Below are positions 49,532-59,258 of a stretch of DNA of 64,000 nucleotides, one piece after another (the first letter of the stretch is position 1; every line of letters starts with the position of its first letter). Under the pieces are notes generated by a model, which did not search any database, had not been told where the DNA came from, and saw only the letters and a list, made by a program, of their open reading frames with translations. Position numbers and translations under genes: made by a program. Location: NCBI RefSeq assembly GCF_023277925.1, contig NZ_CP063832.1, positions 3,116,001 to 3,180,000 on the forward strand. The letters run 5' to 3'. This DNA comes from Pseudomonas entomophila. Its GTDB lineage: Bacteria; Pseudomonadota; Gammaproteobacteria; Pseudomonadales; Pseudomonadaceae.

Positions 49532-50686
49532 ATGCAATTCAAGCCAGCCGTAACCGCCCTGGTTTCCGCCGTGGCCCTGGCAACCCTGCTCAGTGGCTGT
49601 AAGAAAGAGGAAGCCGCGCCAGCGCCCCAGGCTCCTCAGGTCGGCGTCGTGACCGTGCAACCGCAAACCTTCACCCTCACCTCGGAACTGCCGGGGCGCA
49701 CCAGCGCCTACCGCGTGGCCGAGGTTCGTCCGCAGGTGAATGGCATCATTCTCAAGCGCCTGTTCAAGGAAGGCACCGACGTTAAGGAAGGGCAGCAGCT
49801 CTACCAGATCGACCCGGCCGTCTACGAGGCCACCCTGGCCAACGCCCAGGCCAACCTCCAGGCTACCCGCTCGCTGGCCGAGCGCTACAAGCAACTGATC
49901 GACGAGCAGGCTGTCTCCAAGCAGGAATACGACGACGCCAATGCCAAACGATTGCAGGCCGAAGCGTCGCTCAAGAGCGCCCAGATCGACCTGCGCTACA
50001 CCAAGGTGCTGGCCCCTATCAGCGGCCGCATCGGTCGCTCCTCGGTCACCGAAGGCGCCCTGGTGAACAATGGCCAGAGCAACGCCATGGCCACTATCCA
50101 GCAGCTTGATCCGATCTACGTCGACGTCACCCAGTCCACCGCCGAGCTGCTCAAGCTGCGCCGCGACCTGGAAAGCGGCCAGTTGCAGAAGGCCGGCGAC
50201 AATGCGGCCCAGGTGCAGTTGGTGCTGGAAGACGGCAGCCTGTTCAAGCAACAGGGCCGCCTGGAGTTCTCCGAAGTCGCGGTCGACGAGACCACCGGCT
50301 CCGTCACCCTGCGCGCCATCTTCCCCAACCCCGACCACACCCTGCTGCCCGGCATGTTCGTGCATGCACGGCTGAAGGCCGGGGTCAACGCCAACGCCAT
50401 CCTGGCCCCGCAACAGGGCGTGACCCGCGACCTCAAGGGCGCACCGACCGCGCTGGTGGTCAACCAGGAGAACAAGGTCGAACTGCGCCAGCTCAAGGCC
50501 AGCCGCACCCTGGGCAGCGACTGGCTGATCGAGGAAGGCCTGAACCCGGGTGACCGCCTGATCACCGAAGGGCTGCAGTTCGTGCGCCCAGGGGTCGAGG
50601 TCAAGGTCAGCGAGGCCACCAACGTCAAGAAGCCGGCCGGCCCTGCTCAGGCCAACACGGCGAAAGCAGACGCCAAAGCGGAGTAA
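49532..50686 (+). CDS. ttgA: RND efflux periplasmic adaptor (membrane fusion protein)
   Basis: 384 aa. Lipoprotein signal with lipobox LLSGC (Cys about 24). Domain order of a MexA/AcrA adaptor: barrel-sandwich hybrid halves (VRPQVNGIILKRLFKEGTDVKEGQQLYQID and LRYTKVLAPISGRIGRSSVTEGALV) around a helical hairpin (LANAQANLQATRSLAERYKQLIDEQAVSKQEYDDANAK), then beta-barrel and membrane-proximal domains. AGGATC lies just upstream of the start. First gene of ttgABC, under TtgR control. Confidence 0.96.
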   Translation: MQFKPAVTALVSAVALATLLSGCKKEEAAPAPQAPQVGVVTVQPQTFTLTSELPGRTSAYRVAEVRPQVNGIILKRLFKEGTDVKEGQQLYQIDPAVYEATLANAQANLQATRSLAERYKQLIDEQAVSKQEYDDANAKRLQAEASLKSAQIDLRYTKVLAPISGRIGRSSVTEGALVNNGQSNAMATIQQLDPIYVDVTQSTAELLKLRRDLESGQLQKAGDNAAQVQLVLEDGSLFKQQGRLEFSEVAVDETTGSVTLRAIFPNPDHTLLPGMFVHARLKAGVNANAILAPQQGVTRDLKGAPTALVVNQENKVELRQLKASRTLGSDWLIEEGLNPGDRLITEGLQFVRPGVEVKVSEATNVKKPAGPAQANTAKADAKAE

Positions 50687-50689
50687 ACC

Positions 50690-53600
50690 ATGTCGAAGTT
50701 CTTTATCGATCGCCCGATCTTTGCCTGGGTGATCGCCCTGGTGATCATGCTGGTCGGCGCCTTGTCGATCCTGAAGCTGCCGATCAACCAGTACCCGAGC
50801 ATCGCCCCGCCGGCCATCGCCATCGCCGTCACCTACCCTGGCGCCTCGGCGCAGACGGTGCAGGACACCGTGGTGCAGGTGATCGAGCAGCAGCTCAACG
50901 GTATCGACAACCTGCGTTATGTGTCGTCGGAAAGCAACTCCGACGGCAGCATGACCATCACCGCCACCTTCGAGCAAGGCACCAACGCCGACACCGCGCA
51001 GGTCCAGGTGCAGAACAAGCTGAACCTGGCCACCCCGCTGCTGCCGCAGGAAGTGCAGCAGCAAGGTATCCGCGTCACCAAGGCAGTGAAGAACTTCCTG
51101 CTGGTGATCGGCCTGGTGTCCGAAGACGGCAGCATGACCAAGGACGACCTGGCCAACTACATCGTCTCGAACATGCAGGACCCGATCTCGCGGACCGCGG
51201 GCGTGGGTGACTTCCAGGTGTTCGGTGCCCAGTACGCCATGCGTATCTGGCTCGATCCGGCCAAACTGAACAAGTTCCAGCTGACCCCGGTCGACGTGCG
51301 CACCGCCGTGGCCGCGCAGAACATCCAGGTGTCCTCCGGCCAGCTTGGCGGCCTGCCGGCCCTGCCAGGCACCCAGCTCAACGCGACGATCATCGGCAAG
51401 ACCCGCCTGCAGACCGCCGAGCAGTTCGAGAAGATCCTGCTCAAGGTCAACAACGACGGTTCCCAGGTCCGCCTGAGCGACGTCGCCAAGGTCGGCCTGG
51501 GTGGCGAGAACTACGCCATCAGCGCCCAGTTCAACGGCAAGCCGGCGTCGGGCCTGGCGGTCAAGCTGGCCACCGGTGCCAACGCCCTGGACACCGCCAA
51601 GGCGCTGCGCAAGACCATCAGCGACTTGGAGCCGTTCTTCCCGCCAGGCGTGAAGGCCGTGTTCCCGTATGACACCACGCCGGTGGTCACCGAATCGATC
51701 AGCGGGGTAATCCACACCCTGATCGAGGCCGTGGTCCTGGTGTTCCTGGTGATGTACCTGTTCTTGCAGAACTTCCGCGCCACCATCATCACCACCATGA
51801 CCGTGCCAGTGGTGTTGCTGGGTACCTTCGGCATCCTCGCCGCCGCCGGCTTCAGCATCAACACCCTGACCATGTTCGCCATGGTCCTGGCCATCGGCCT
51901 GCTGGTGGATGACGCCATCGTCGTGGTGGAAAACGTCGAGCGGGTCATGTCCGAGGAGGGCCTGCCACCGAAGGAAGCCACCAAGCGTTCCATGGAGCAG
52001 ATCCAGGGCGCGCTGGTCGGTATCGCCCTGGTGCTGTCGGCGGTATTGCTGCCCATGGCCTTCTTCGGTGGTTCCACCGGTGTGATCTATCGCCAGTTCT
52101 CCATCACCATCGTCTCGGCCATGGGCCTGTCGGTGCTGGTGGCGTTGATCTTCACCCCGGCCCTGTGCGCCACCATGCTCAAGCCGCTGAAGAAGGGCGA
52201 GCACCATGTGGCCAAGCGTGGCTTCTTCGGCTGGTTCAACCGCAACTTCGACCGCAGCGTCGTGGGCTACGAGCGCAGCGTCGGCGCGATCCTGCGCAAC
52301 AAGATCCCGTTCCTGCTGGCCTATGCCCTGATCGTGGTCGGCATGATCTGGCTGTTCGCCCGCATCCCCACCGCGTTCCTGCCGGAAGAAGACCAGGGCG
52401 TACTGTTCGCCCAGGTACAGACCCCGGCCGGCTCCAGTGCCGAGCGCACGCAAGTGGTGGTCGACCAGATGCGCGAGTACCTGCTCGACAAGGAAGGCGA
52501 CACCGTGTCGTCGGTGTTCACCGTCAACGGCTTCAACTTCGCCGGTCGCGGTCAGAGCTCGGGCATGGCCTTCATCATGCTCAAGCCATGGGACGAGCGC
52601 TCGAAGGAGAACAGTGTGTTCGCCCTCGCCCAGCGCGCCCAAATGCACTTCTTCAGCTTCCGCGACGCCATGGTGTTCGCCTTCGCCCCGCCAGCGGTGC
52701 TTGAACTGGGTAACGCCACCGGCTTCGACGTGTTCCTCCAGGACCGCGCCGGCGTCGGCCACGTGAAACTGATGGAAGCGCGCAACCAGTTCCTGGCCAA
52801 GGCCGCGCAAAGCAAGATCCTCAGCGCGGTGCGCCCGAACGGCCTGAACGATGAACCGCAGTACCAGCTGACCATCGACGACGAGCGCGCCAGCGCCTTG
52901 GGCGTGACCATCGCCGACATCAACAGCACCCTGTCGATCGCCCTGGGCGGCAACTACGTCAACGACTTCATCGACCGTGGCCGGGTCAAGAAGGTCTATA
53001 TCCAGGGCGAACCCAGTGCCCGGATGAGCCCGGAAGACCTGCAGAAGTGGTACGTGCGCAACGGCAAGGGCGAGATGGTGCCGTTCTCCTCCTTCGCCAA
53101 GGGTGAGTGGAGCTACGGCTCGCCGAAGCTGTCGCGCTACAACGGTGTGGAAGCGGTCGAGATCCTCGGTGCCCCGGCACCGGGCTACAGCACCGGTGAA
53201 GCCATGGCCGAAGTCGAGCGCATCGTTGGCGAACTGCCCAGCGGTATCGGCTACTCCTGGACCGGTATGTCCTACGAGGAAAAACTCTCCGGCTCGCAGA
53301 TGCCGGCGCTGTTCGCCCTCTCGGTCCTGTTCGTGTTCCTGTGCCTGGCGGCCCTGTACGAGAGCTGGTCGATCCCGATCGCGGTGGTGTTGGTCGTGCC
53401 ACTGGGTATCATCGGTGCCTTGCTCGCCACCAGCCTGCGCGGTTTGTCCAACGACGTGTACTTCCTGGTCGGCCTGCTGACCACGATCGGCCTGGCGGCG
53501 AAGAACGCCATCCTGATCGTCGAATTCGCCAAGGAGCTGCACGAGCAAGGCCGCAGCCTGTACGACGCGGCGATCGAGGCGTGCCGCATGCGTCTGCGCC

Positions 53601-53842
53601 CCATCATCATGACCTCGCTGGCGTTCATCCTCGGCGTGGTACCGTTGACCATCGCCAGCGGCGCCGGCGCGGGCAGCCAACACGCCATCGGTACCGGCGT
53701 GATCGGCGGCATGATCAGTGCGACCGTGCTTGCAATCTTCTGGGTACCGCTATTCTTCGTCGCTGTGTCGTCGCTGTTCGGCAGCAAAGAACCGAAAGCG
53801 CACGCCACCCCTGAAACTCCACGTTATGAGGCTGGGCAATGA
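50690..53842 (+). CDS. ttgB: RND multidrug/solvent efflux transporter
   Basis: 1050 aa, HAE1-family pump with 12 TM helices and two large periplasmic loops. Starts [21 protein letters not shown]; contains the proton-relay Asp pair in [18 protein letters not shown] (TM4) and the symmetric half [22 protein letters not shown]. It expels antibiotics and solvents such as toluene through TtgC. It starts three bases after ttgA and overlaps ttgC by four bases (ATGA). Confidence 0.97.
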   Translation: MSKFFIDRPIFAWVIALVIMLVGALSILKLPINQYPSIAPPAIAIAVTYPGASAQTVQDTVVQVIEQQLNGIDNLRYVSSESNSDGSMTITATFEQGTNADTAQVQVQNKLNLATPLLPQEVQQQGIRVTKAVKNFLLVIGLVSEDGSMTKDDLANYIVSNMQDPISRTAGVGDFQVFGAQYAMRIWLDPAKLNKFQLTPVDVRTAVAAQNIQVSSGQLGGLPALPGTQLNATIIGKTRLQTAEQFEKILLKVNNDGSQVRLSDVAKVGLGGENYAISAQFNGKPASGLAVKLATGANALDTAKALRKTISDLEPFFPPGVKAVFPYDTTPVVTESISGVIHTLIEAVVLVFLVMYLFLQNFRATIITTMTVPVVLLGTFGILAAAGFSINTLTMFAMVLAIGLLVDDAIVVVENVERVMSEEGLPPKEATKRSMEQIQGALVGIALVLSAVLLPMAFFGGSTGVIYRQFSITIVSAMGLSVLVALIFTPALCATMLKPLKKGEHHVAKRGFFGWFNRNFDRSVVGYERSVGAILRNKIPFLLAYALIVVGMIWLFARIPTAFLPEEDQGVLFAQVQTPAGSSAERTQVVVDQMREYLLDKEGDTVSSVFTVNGFNFAGRGQSSGMAFIMLKPWDERSKENSVFALAQRAQMHFFSFRDAMVFAFAPPAVLELGNATGFDVFLQDRAGVGHVKLMEARNQFLAKAAQSKILSAVRPNGLNDEPQYQLTIDDERASALGVTIADINSTLSIALGGNYVNDFIDRGRVKKVYIQGEPSARMSPEDLQKWYVRNGKGEMVPFSSFAKGEWSYGSPKLSRYNGVEAVEILGAPAPGYSTGEAMAEVERIVGELPSGIGYSWTGMSYEEKLSGSQMPALFALSVLFVFLCLAALYESWSIPIAVVLVVPLGIIGALLATSLRGLSNDVYFLVGLLTTIGLAAKNAILIVEFAKELHEQGRSLYDAAIEACRMRLRPIIMTSLAFILGVVPLTIASGAGAGSQHAIGTGVIGGMISATVLAIFWVPLFFVAVSSLFGSKEPKAHATPETPRYEAGQ

Positions 53843-55284
53843 CCAAGTCTTTGTTGTCCCTGGCGGTAACCGCCTTCATCCTCGGCGGCTGCTCGCTGAT
53901 CCCCGACTATCAGGCGCCTGAGGCGCCGGTAGCCGCGCAGTGGCCGCAAGGCCCTGCATACTCGCCGACAGAGTCGGCCAACGTCGCCGCCGCCGAGCAG
54001 GGCTGGCGCCAGTTCTTCCACGACCCGGCGCTGCAGCAGCTGATCCAGGCGTCGCTGGAGAACAACCGCGACCTGCGTGTCGCGGCGCTGAACATCGACG
54101 CCTACCGCGCGCAGTACCGTATCCAGCGCGCCGACCTGTTCCCGGCAGTGTCGGCCAATGGCAGCGGCAGCCGCCAGCGGGTGCCGGCGAACATGTCGCA
54201 GACCGGCGAAGCAAACATCACCAGCCAGTACTCGGCCACCTTGGGTGTCAGCTCTTACGAGCTGGACCTGTTCGGCCGCGTGCGCAGCCTGACGGAGCAA
54301 GCCCTGGAGACCTACCTCTCCAGCGAGCAGGCGCGCCGCTCCACGCAGATCAGCCTGGTGGCCAGCGTGGCCAACGCCTACTACACCTGGCAGGCCGACC
54401 AGGCGCTGCTCAAGCTGACCGAAGAAACGCTCAAGACGTACGAAGAAAGCTACAACCTGACCCGCCGCAGCAATGAAGTGGGTGTAGCTTCGGCCCTGGA
54501 CCTGAGCCAGGCCCGGACCGCCGTCGAAGGCGCGCGGGTCAAGCTGTCGCAGTATCAACGCCTGGTCGCCCAGGACCTGAACAGCCTGACCGTGCTGGTG
54601 GGCACCGGCGTGCCGGCCACCCTGCCGAAACCGCTGGAGCTCAACGCCGACCAACTGGCCGAAGTGCCGGCCGGCCTGCCGTCCGACATCCTCCAGCGCC
54701 GTCCGGACATCCAGGAGGCCGAGCACCTGCTCAAGGCCGCCAACGCCAACATCGGCGCCGCCCGCGCGGCGTTCTTCCCGAGCATCAGCCTGACCGCCAA
54801 CGCCGGTACCCTGAGCCCGGACATGGGCGGGCTGTTCAAAGGTGGCTCAGGCACCTGGTTGTTCCAGCCGCAGATCAACCTGCCGATCTTCAACGCTGGC
54901 AGCCTGAAGGCGAGCCTGGATTACTCGAAGATCCAGAAGGATATCAACATCGCCAAGTACGAAAAGACCATCCAGACCGCCTTCCAGGAAGTCGCCGATG
55001 GCCTGGCCGCACGCAAGACGTTCGAAGAGCAGTTGCAGGCGCAACGCGACCTGGTGGCGGCGAACCAGGACTACTACCGCCTGGCCGAGCGCCGCTATCG
55101 CATCGGCATCGACAGCAACCTGACCTTCCTCGACGCCCAGCGCAACCTGTTCAGTGCCCAGCAGGCACTGATCAGCGATCGCCTGTCGCAGTTGGTCAGC
55201 GAGGTCAACCTGTACAAGGCCCTCGGTGGCGGCTGGTACGAACAGACCCAGCAACAGGCCTCGATCCAGGCACCAAAAAGCTGA
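53839..55284 (+). CDS. ttgC: RND efflux outer-membrane channel lipoprotein
   Basis: 481 aa. Lipoprotein signal with lipobox LGGC (Cys about 17). Two TolC/OprM-type OEP repeats, with [69 protein letters not shown] (in parts) and [19 protein letters not shown] as typical segments. It forms the trimeric outer-membrane duct for TtgAB. Ends shortly before a strong terminator at 55304. Confidence 0.96.
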   Translation: MTKSLLSLAVTAFILGGCSLIPDYQAPEAPVAAQWPQGPAYSPTESANVAAAEQGWRQFFHDPALQQLIQASLENNRDLRVAALNIDAYRAQYRIQRADLFPAVSANGSGSRQRVPANMSQTGEANITSQYSATLGVSSYELDLFGRVRSLTEQALETYLSSEQARRSTQISLVASVANAYYTWQADQALLKLTEETLKTYEESYNLTRRSNEVGVASALDLSQARTAVEGARVKLSQYQRLVAQDLNSLTVLVGTGVPATLPKPLELNADQLAEVPAGLPSDILQRRPDIQEAEHLLKAANANIGAARAAFFPSISLTANAGTLSPDMGGLFKGGSGTWLFQPQINLPIFNAGSLKASLDYSKIQKDINIAKYEKTIQTAFQEVADGLAARKTFEEQLQAQRDLVAANQDYYRLAERRYRIGIDSNLTFLDAQRNLFSAQQALISDRLSQLVSEVNLYKALGGGWYEQTQQQASIQAPKS

Positions 55285-55303
55285 TTAGCCTGGTAACAGC
55301 ATC

Positions 55304-55335
55304 AAGCCCACCCTCGCGGTGGGTTTGTTGTTTTT
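55304..55335 (+). terminator. Rho-independent terminator of ttgABC
   Basis: AAGCCCACC-CTCGC-GGTGGGTTTGTTGTTTTT, a 6-bp GC stem with flanking A-T pairs and a long T-rich tail, starting 20 bases after the ttgC stop. Confidence 0.9.
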
Positions 55336-55541
55336 AGCTGTCAATACTGGCCCCGCGATGGGGCCTGCACACATTACGTTCGATAATCGCCCCGTTCCGC
55401 TTACGACGAATTGCCTCGCCCCCGCCCTGCCCCGCACCATCGCCCACGCAACGTTGCACAAGTTCTCACAAATGAAGCCAGGCCCTGCGGCCCGCACCCG
55501 CAGCGCCCCAGCTCGCCCAATAAAAACAAGAGACCCAAGCG

Positions 55542-56795
55542 ATGAGCACTTTGCAACCCGCACGCCAGCTATTGCCCGGCTTGTTGGCAATGTCCTGCGC
55601 CCTCCCCACCCTGGCCGCCGAAGGCGGTTTCGTGGAGGACGCCAAGGCCAGCCTCAACCTGCGCAACTTCTATATCAACCGCAACTTCGTCGACCCGGCC
55701 AACCCCCAGGGCAAGGCCGAGGAATGGACCCAAAGCTTCATCCTCGACGCCCGCTCCGGCTTCACCCAGGGCACCGTCGGTTTCGGCGTGGACGTACTGG
55801 GGCTGTATTCGCTCAAGCTCGATGGCGGCAAGGGCACGGCCGGTACCCATCTGCTGCCCGTGCATGACGACGGTCGACCGGCGGATGATTTCGGCCGGCT
55901 GGGCGTGGCGCTCAAGGCACGCCTGTCACAGACCGAACTGAAGGTCGGCGAGTGGATGCCGGTACTGCCGATCCTGCGCTCCGACGATGGCCGCTCGTTG
56001 CCACAGACCTTCCGCGGCGGCCAGCTCACCTCGAAGGAGCTCGACGGCCTGACCCTCTACGCCGGCCAGTTCCGCGGCAACAGCCCGCGCAACGACGCAA
56101 GCATGGAAGACCTGTTCATGCAGGGCCGCGCCGGCATCACCTCCGACCGCTTCAACTTTGCCGGTGGCGAGTACACCTTCAACGACAAACGCACGATGGT
56201 CGGCCTGTGGAACGCCCAGCTCAAGGATATCTACCGCCAGCAGTACCTCAACCTGGTGCACAGCCAGCCCCTGGGCGACTGGACCCTGGGCGCCAACCTC
56301 GGCTACTTCCTCGGCAAGGAAGACGGCAGCGCCCGCGCCGGCGACCTGGACAACCGCACCGCCTCGGCCATGCTGTCGGCACGCTACAAAGGGCATACCT
56401 TCTATGTCGGCCTGCAGAAGGTCAGCGGCGACGATGCCTGGATGCGGGTCAACGGCACCAGCGGCGGCACCCTCGCCAACGACAGCTACAACGCCAGTTT
56501 CGACAATGCCCAGGAGCGCTCGTGGCAGCTGCGCCATGACTTCAACTTCGTCACCGTGGGGGTTCCCGGGCTGACCTTGATGAATCGCTATATCAAGGGC
56601 GACAACGTGCACACCAGTACGGTGGACGACGGCAAGGAATGGGCACGGGAGACAGAGCTGGCCTATGTGGTGCAGTCCGGGACGTTCAAGGACCTGTCGG
56701 TGAAGTGGCGCAACTCGACCATGCGCCGGGATTTCAGTACCAATGCGTTCGATGAGAACCGGGTGATCGTGAGTTATCCGTTGAATCTGTTGTAA
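55542..56795 (+). CDS. OprD-family outer-membrane porin (BenF/PhaK-like)
   Basis: 417 aa with a signal peptide (about 1-25, ending LPTLAA). OprD family signature: FVEDAKASLNLRNFYINRNFVDP, DARSGFTQGTVGFGVDVLGLYSLKLDGG, LKVGEWMPVLPILRSDDGRSLPQTFRGGQL and a C-terminal aromatic/Leu strand. OprD porins are monomeric 18-strand channels specific for small carboxylates, amino acids or aromatic acids. The divergently placed substrate genes are absent, so the ligand is unknown; BenF-like porins often sit beside ttgABC in P. putida. Confidence 0.9.
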   Translation: MSTLQPARQLLPGLLAMSCALPTLAAEGGFVEDAKASLNLRNFYINRNFVDPANPQGKAEEWTQSFILDARSGFTQGTVGFGVDVLGLYSLKLDGGKGTAGTHLLPVHDDGRPADDFGRLGVALKARLSQTELKVGEWMPVLPILRSDDGRSLPQTFRGGQLTSKELDGLTLYAGQFRGNSPRNDASMEDLFMQGRAGITSDRFNFAGGEYTFNDKRTMVGLWNAQLKDIYRQQYLNLVHSQPLGDWTLGANLGYFLGKEDGSARAGDLDNRTASAMLSARYKGHTFYVGLQKVSGDDAWMRVNGTSGGTLANDSYNASFDNAQERSWQLRHDFNFVTVGVPGLTLMNRYIKGDNVHTSTVDDGKEWARETELAYVVQSGTFKDLSVKWRNSTMRRDFSTNAFDENRVIVSYPLNLL

Positions 56796-56801
56796 AGCGC
56801 T

Positions 56802-56870
56802 TCGCCGGCAAGCCCGCTGCTAAGATGGCGCACCGCTCCCAGGTAGGAGCCGGCTTGCCGGCGAACGAAC
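56802..56870. repeat. REP element pair
   Basis: TTCGCCGGCAAGCCCGC (about 56802) and TAGGAGCCGGCTTGCCGGCG (about 56844-56863), inverted relative to one another, just after the porin gene. Confidence 0.65.
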
Positions 56871-56974
56871 TATGCACATAACAAAATCTACTAAAAACTC
56901 ACAAAAACCATTATTGACGCTATATGTAACAACCACTAAAAACGAGGACTGATCACCGCCACCAGAGCCCGAGC

Positions 56975-57958
56975 ATGGACCTGCGCCAACTGCGTTATTT
57001 CATCGCCCTCACCGAATACCGCAGTTTCGTCCGCGCCGCCGAGGCCATGGGCATCACTCAACCGGCCTTCAGCCGCGCCATCCAGAACCTCGAGCAGGCC
57101 CTCGGTTGCAGCCTGGTCGATCGCGGCCACAAGGCCCTGCCACCCACCCCCGAAGGCCAGGTGGTACTGCAACACGCCCGGCGCCTGGTGCAAGGCGCGG
57201 CCCAGCTGAACAACGAAGTCCTGCAAATGACCAAGCTCGATGCCGGCGAGCTGCATTTTGGCAGCGGCCCCGCGTTAGCCGTGCAATTGGTGCCACAAGC
57301 GTTGCAGCACTTCATCGAACACCACCCAGGCATCCGCACCGCGCTGCTGGTCGACAACGCCGAACGCCTGGGCCAGGCCCTGCGCCGCGAGCAGATCGAA
57401 TTCTTCGTCGATGACATTCGCCCGTTCGAAGCCGACCCCAACTTCCACACCGAACCGCTGAAACCACGCCCCGGCCTGTTCTTCTGTCGGCCCGGCCACC
57501 CATTGCTGGCCAAGGATAGCCTGTCGACCAACGACCTGTTCGCCTATCCGCTGGCCAGTGCCTTGCTCGCCCCCGGAGTGCGCAAGCGCCTGGCCAACCT
57601 CAGCGGGCGCAGCGACTTCACCCCGCACCTGCAGACCGAGCACCTGGCGGTGCTACGCAGCGTGGTGCTGGCCAGCGATGCGATTGGCACCGCCAGCGAG
57701 GAGGCCGTCGGCGACGACTTGGCCGCCGGCCGGCTGGTGCGCCTGCACTGGCGCAACCTGCCCCCGGGGCTGGAAGTGCTGAGCGTGCGCTGCGGGGTGA
57801 TCAGCCGCAGTGGCTATCGCCTGTCACCCGCCGCCCGGGCGATGATCGATACGCTGGTCAGCCTGGACGCTGTGCCATCGCCCGCAGGCGCGGCGCATCG
57901 AGAACTTCCACCTCGCCGTAGCCCAGGCGCACCACGCCAGCCTGCTCGAGGTTCCTGA
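56975..57958 (+). CDS. LysR-family regulator
   Basis: 327 aa. N-terminal HTH MDLRQLRYFIALTEYRSFVRAAEAMGITQPAFSRAIQNLEQALGCSLVDRG (in parts) and an effector domain with LHFGSGPALAVQLVPQALQHFIEHHPGI and DDLAAGRLVRLHWRN. An AT-rich promoter region precedes it. The last 35 or so residues (after AMIDTLVSLDA) are Pro/Arg-rich and unlike a LysR C-terminus; they are read out of the antisense of the convergent Crp-like gene, suggesting an original stop was lost. Target unknown; the porin gene is the nearest candidate. Confidence 0.85.
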   Translation: MDLRQLRYFIALTEYRSFVRAAEAMGITQPAFSRAIQNLEQALGCSLVDRGHKALPPTPEGQVVLQHARRLVQGAAQLNNEVLQMTKLDAGELHFGSGPALAVQLVPQALQHFIEHHPGIRTALLVDNAERLGQALRREQIEFFVDDIRPFEADPNFHTEPLKPRPGLFFCRPGHPLLAKDSLSTNDLFAYPLASALLAPGVRKRLANLSGRSDFTPHLQTEHLAVLRSVVLASDAIGTASEEAVGDDLAAGRLVRLHWRNLPPGLEVLSVRCGVISRSGYRLSPAARAMIDTLVSLDAVPSPAGAAHRELPPRRSPGAPRQPARGS

Positions 57959-58544
57959 GGATCTGGTTGATGGTCTGGCGCGACAGCGAAAGCATCAGGG
58001 CCAACTGCTCCTGGGAAAGCTGCAGGCGCCACTGCGGCACATCCCGCTCGCCATAGCCCTCGGCGATCTGCAACAACCGGTGAGCCAAGCGCGGCGCTGC
58101 CGCCAGCAGGCTCTGCTGCTCCAGGGCAATGAACACCCAGCGCAGCTTGTGGCTCATCAACAGGGCCAGCTCGCGCCAGTGCCAGGGCTCGCGGTCGAGC
58201 CAGTGCAGCAGGGGCGCCTGGGGTATCCACAGCAGCCGTGTCGCACCTTCGGCGAAGGCGTCGTGGGTGCGTGGCTGGCCATCGAACAGGCTGATCTCCC
58301 CGAACCAGTTGGGCGCCTCGACCAAGGTCAGCAACGCCTCCTTGCCCTCACTGCTGACCGCCCCCACGCGCATCGCCCCGTCGAGCACCGCATACAGGCC
58401 GCAGGGCGCGTCGCCACGCTGGAACAGGCGCTGCCCGGGCGCCAGCTCGCGAAACCGGGCCAGGGCCAGCAGGCTATCCTGAACATGTACGGGCAACTGC
58501 CGGAACCACTGGCCGTGCAACAGCTGGGTACGTGGATCGTGCAT
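57858..58544 (-). CDS. Crp/Fnr-family transcriptional regulator
   Basis: 228 aa from the ATG at 58544. Cyclic nucleotide-binding-like domain (about 25-140: GQRLFQRGDAPCGLYAVLDGAMRVGAVSSEGKEALLTLVEAPNWFGEISLFDGQPRTHDAFAEG, in parts) and C-terminal Crp HTH (about 165-215: LSQEQLALMLSLSRQTINQILRNLEQAGVVRLGYGEVEVLD). No N-terminal Cys cluster, so not an oxygen-sensing Fnr. Its 3' end overlaps the convergent LysR gene by 101 bases. Target unknown. Confidence 0.87.
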   Translation of the reverse strand: MHDPRTQLLHGQWFRQLPVHVQDSLLALARFRELAPGQRLFQRGDAPCGLYAVLDGAMRVGAVSSEGKEALLTLVEAPNWFGEISLFDGQPRTHDAFAEGATRLLWIPQAPLLHWLDREPWHWRELALLMSHKLRWVFIALEQQSLLAAAPRLAHRLLQIAEGYGERDVPQWRLQLSQEQLALMLSLSRQTINQILRNLEQAGVVRLGYGEVEVLDAPRLRAMAQRPG

Positions 58545-58634
58545 GGCACCTCGCAAACGGACTCTGTCGGCCAGGCGACAGACGACGATGGATGAACGGG
58601 ACAAGCTGGCGTTACCCCGAACGGAGGAACAACA

Positions 58635-59159
58635 ATGAAAAACCTCGTCGAACACCTGAGTCAATACGCGGCCTACCACCGTGACCCACGCAACATCGCC
58701 ACCCATTTCATCGGTATCCCGCTGATCGTGCTGGCCGTGAGTATCCTGCTGTCACGGCCAGGCTGGGAGGTCATGGGTATCTGGTTGTCACCGGCCCTGC
58801 CGCTGGCGGCCTGGGCGGTGTGGTTCTACCTGCGCCTGGACACACGCTTCGGCCTGGTGATGGGCTTGTTGCTGGGCCTGTGCCTATGGGCTGGGCAGGC
58901 ATTGGCGATGCAGGCCACCGGTTTGTGGCTGAGCGCCGGCCTGGGCGCATTCGTGGTGGGCTGGGTCATCCAGTTCGTCGGGCACTGGTATGAAGGGCGC
59001 AAGCCGGCATTCGTCGACGACCTCAGCGGGTTGATCATCGGGCCGCTGTTCGTGGTGGCGGAGCTGGCCTTCATGGTCGGTTTGTGCGCCGACTTGAAGC
59101 GAGCCGTGCAAGCCAATGCCGGACCGGTGGCGGTGCGCCACAAGAAAGCAGCGATCTGA
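58635..59159 (+). CDS. Mpo1-like (DUF962) membrane protein
   Basis: 174 aa. N-terminal MKNLVEHLSQYAAYHRDPRNIATHFIGIPLIVLAVSILL contains the conserved YxxxHRxxxN...THxxGxP motif with metal-binding histidines of the Mpo1/YGL010w family; a second HxxG-like pair is in FVGHWYEGRKPAF. Four to five TM helices. Yeast Mpo1 is an Fe2+-dependent dioxygenase that shortens 2-hydroxy fatty acids by alpha-oxidation; bacterial relatives are presumed similar. GGAGGAAC precedes the ATG. Divergent from the Crp-like regulator. Confidence 0.88.
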   Translation: MKNLVEHLSQYAAYHRDPRNIATHFIGIPLIVLAVSILLSRPGWEVMGIWLSPALPLAAWAVWFYLRLDTRFGLVMGLLLGLCLWAGQALAMQATGLWLSAGLGAFVVGWVIQFVGHWYEGRKPAFVDDLSGLIIGPLFVVAELAFMVGLCADLKRAVQANAGPVAVRHKKAAI

Positions 59160-59258
59160 CACCCGTGGGGCCGCTGCGCGGCCCTGCCCTTCGTCTACCA
59201 TTGAAACCTGCCGACCACCGCCCCATCTAAGCACCATAGCCATTCACGCAGGTGCCCC

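Noticed and set aside
49343..53683. A 1446-codon open frame on the minus strand opposite ttgA and ttgB
   Set aside because: It mirrors the GC-rich third-position bias of ttgAB, has a composition of His/Gln/Gly/Asp runs with no domain, and has no ribosome-binding site. It is antisense shadow.
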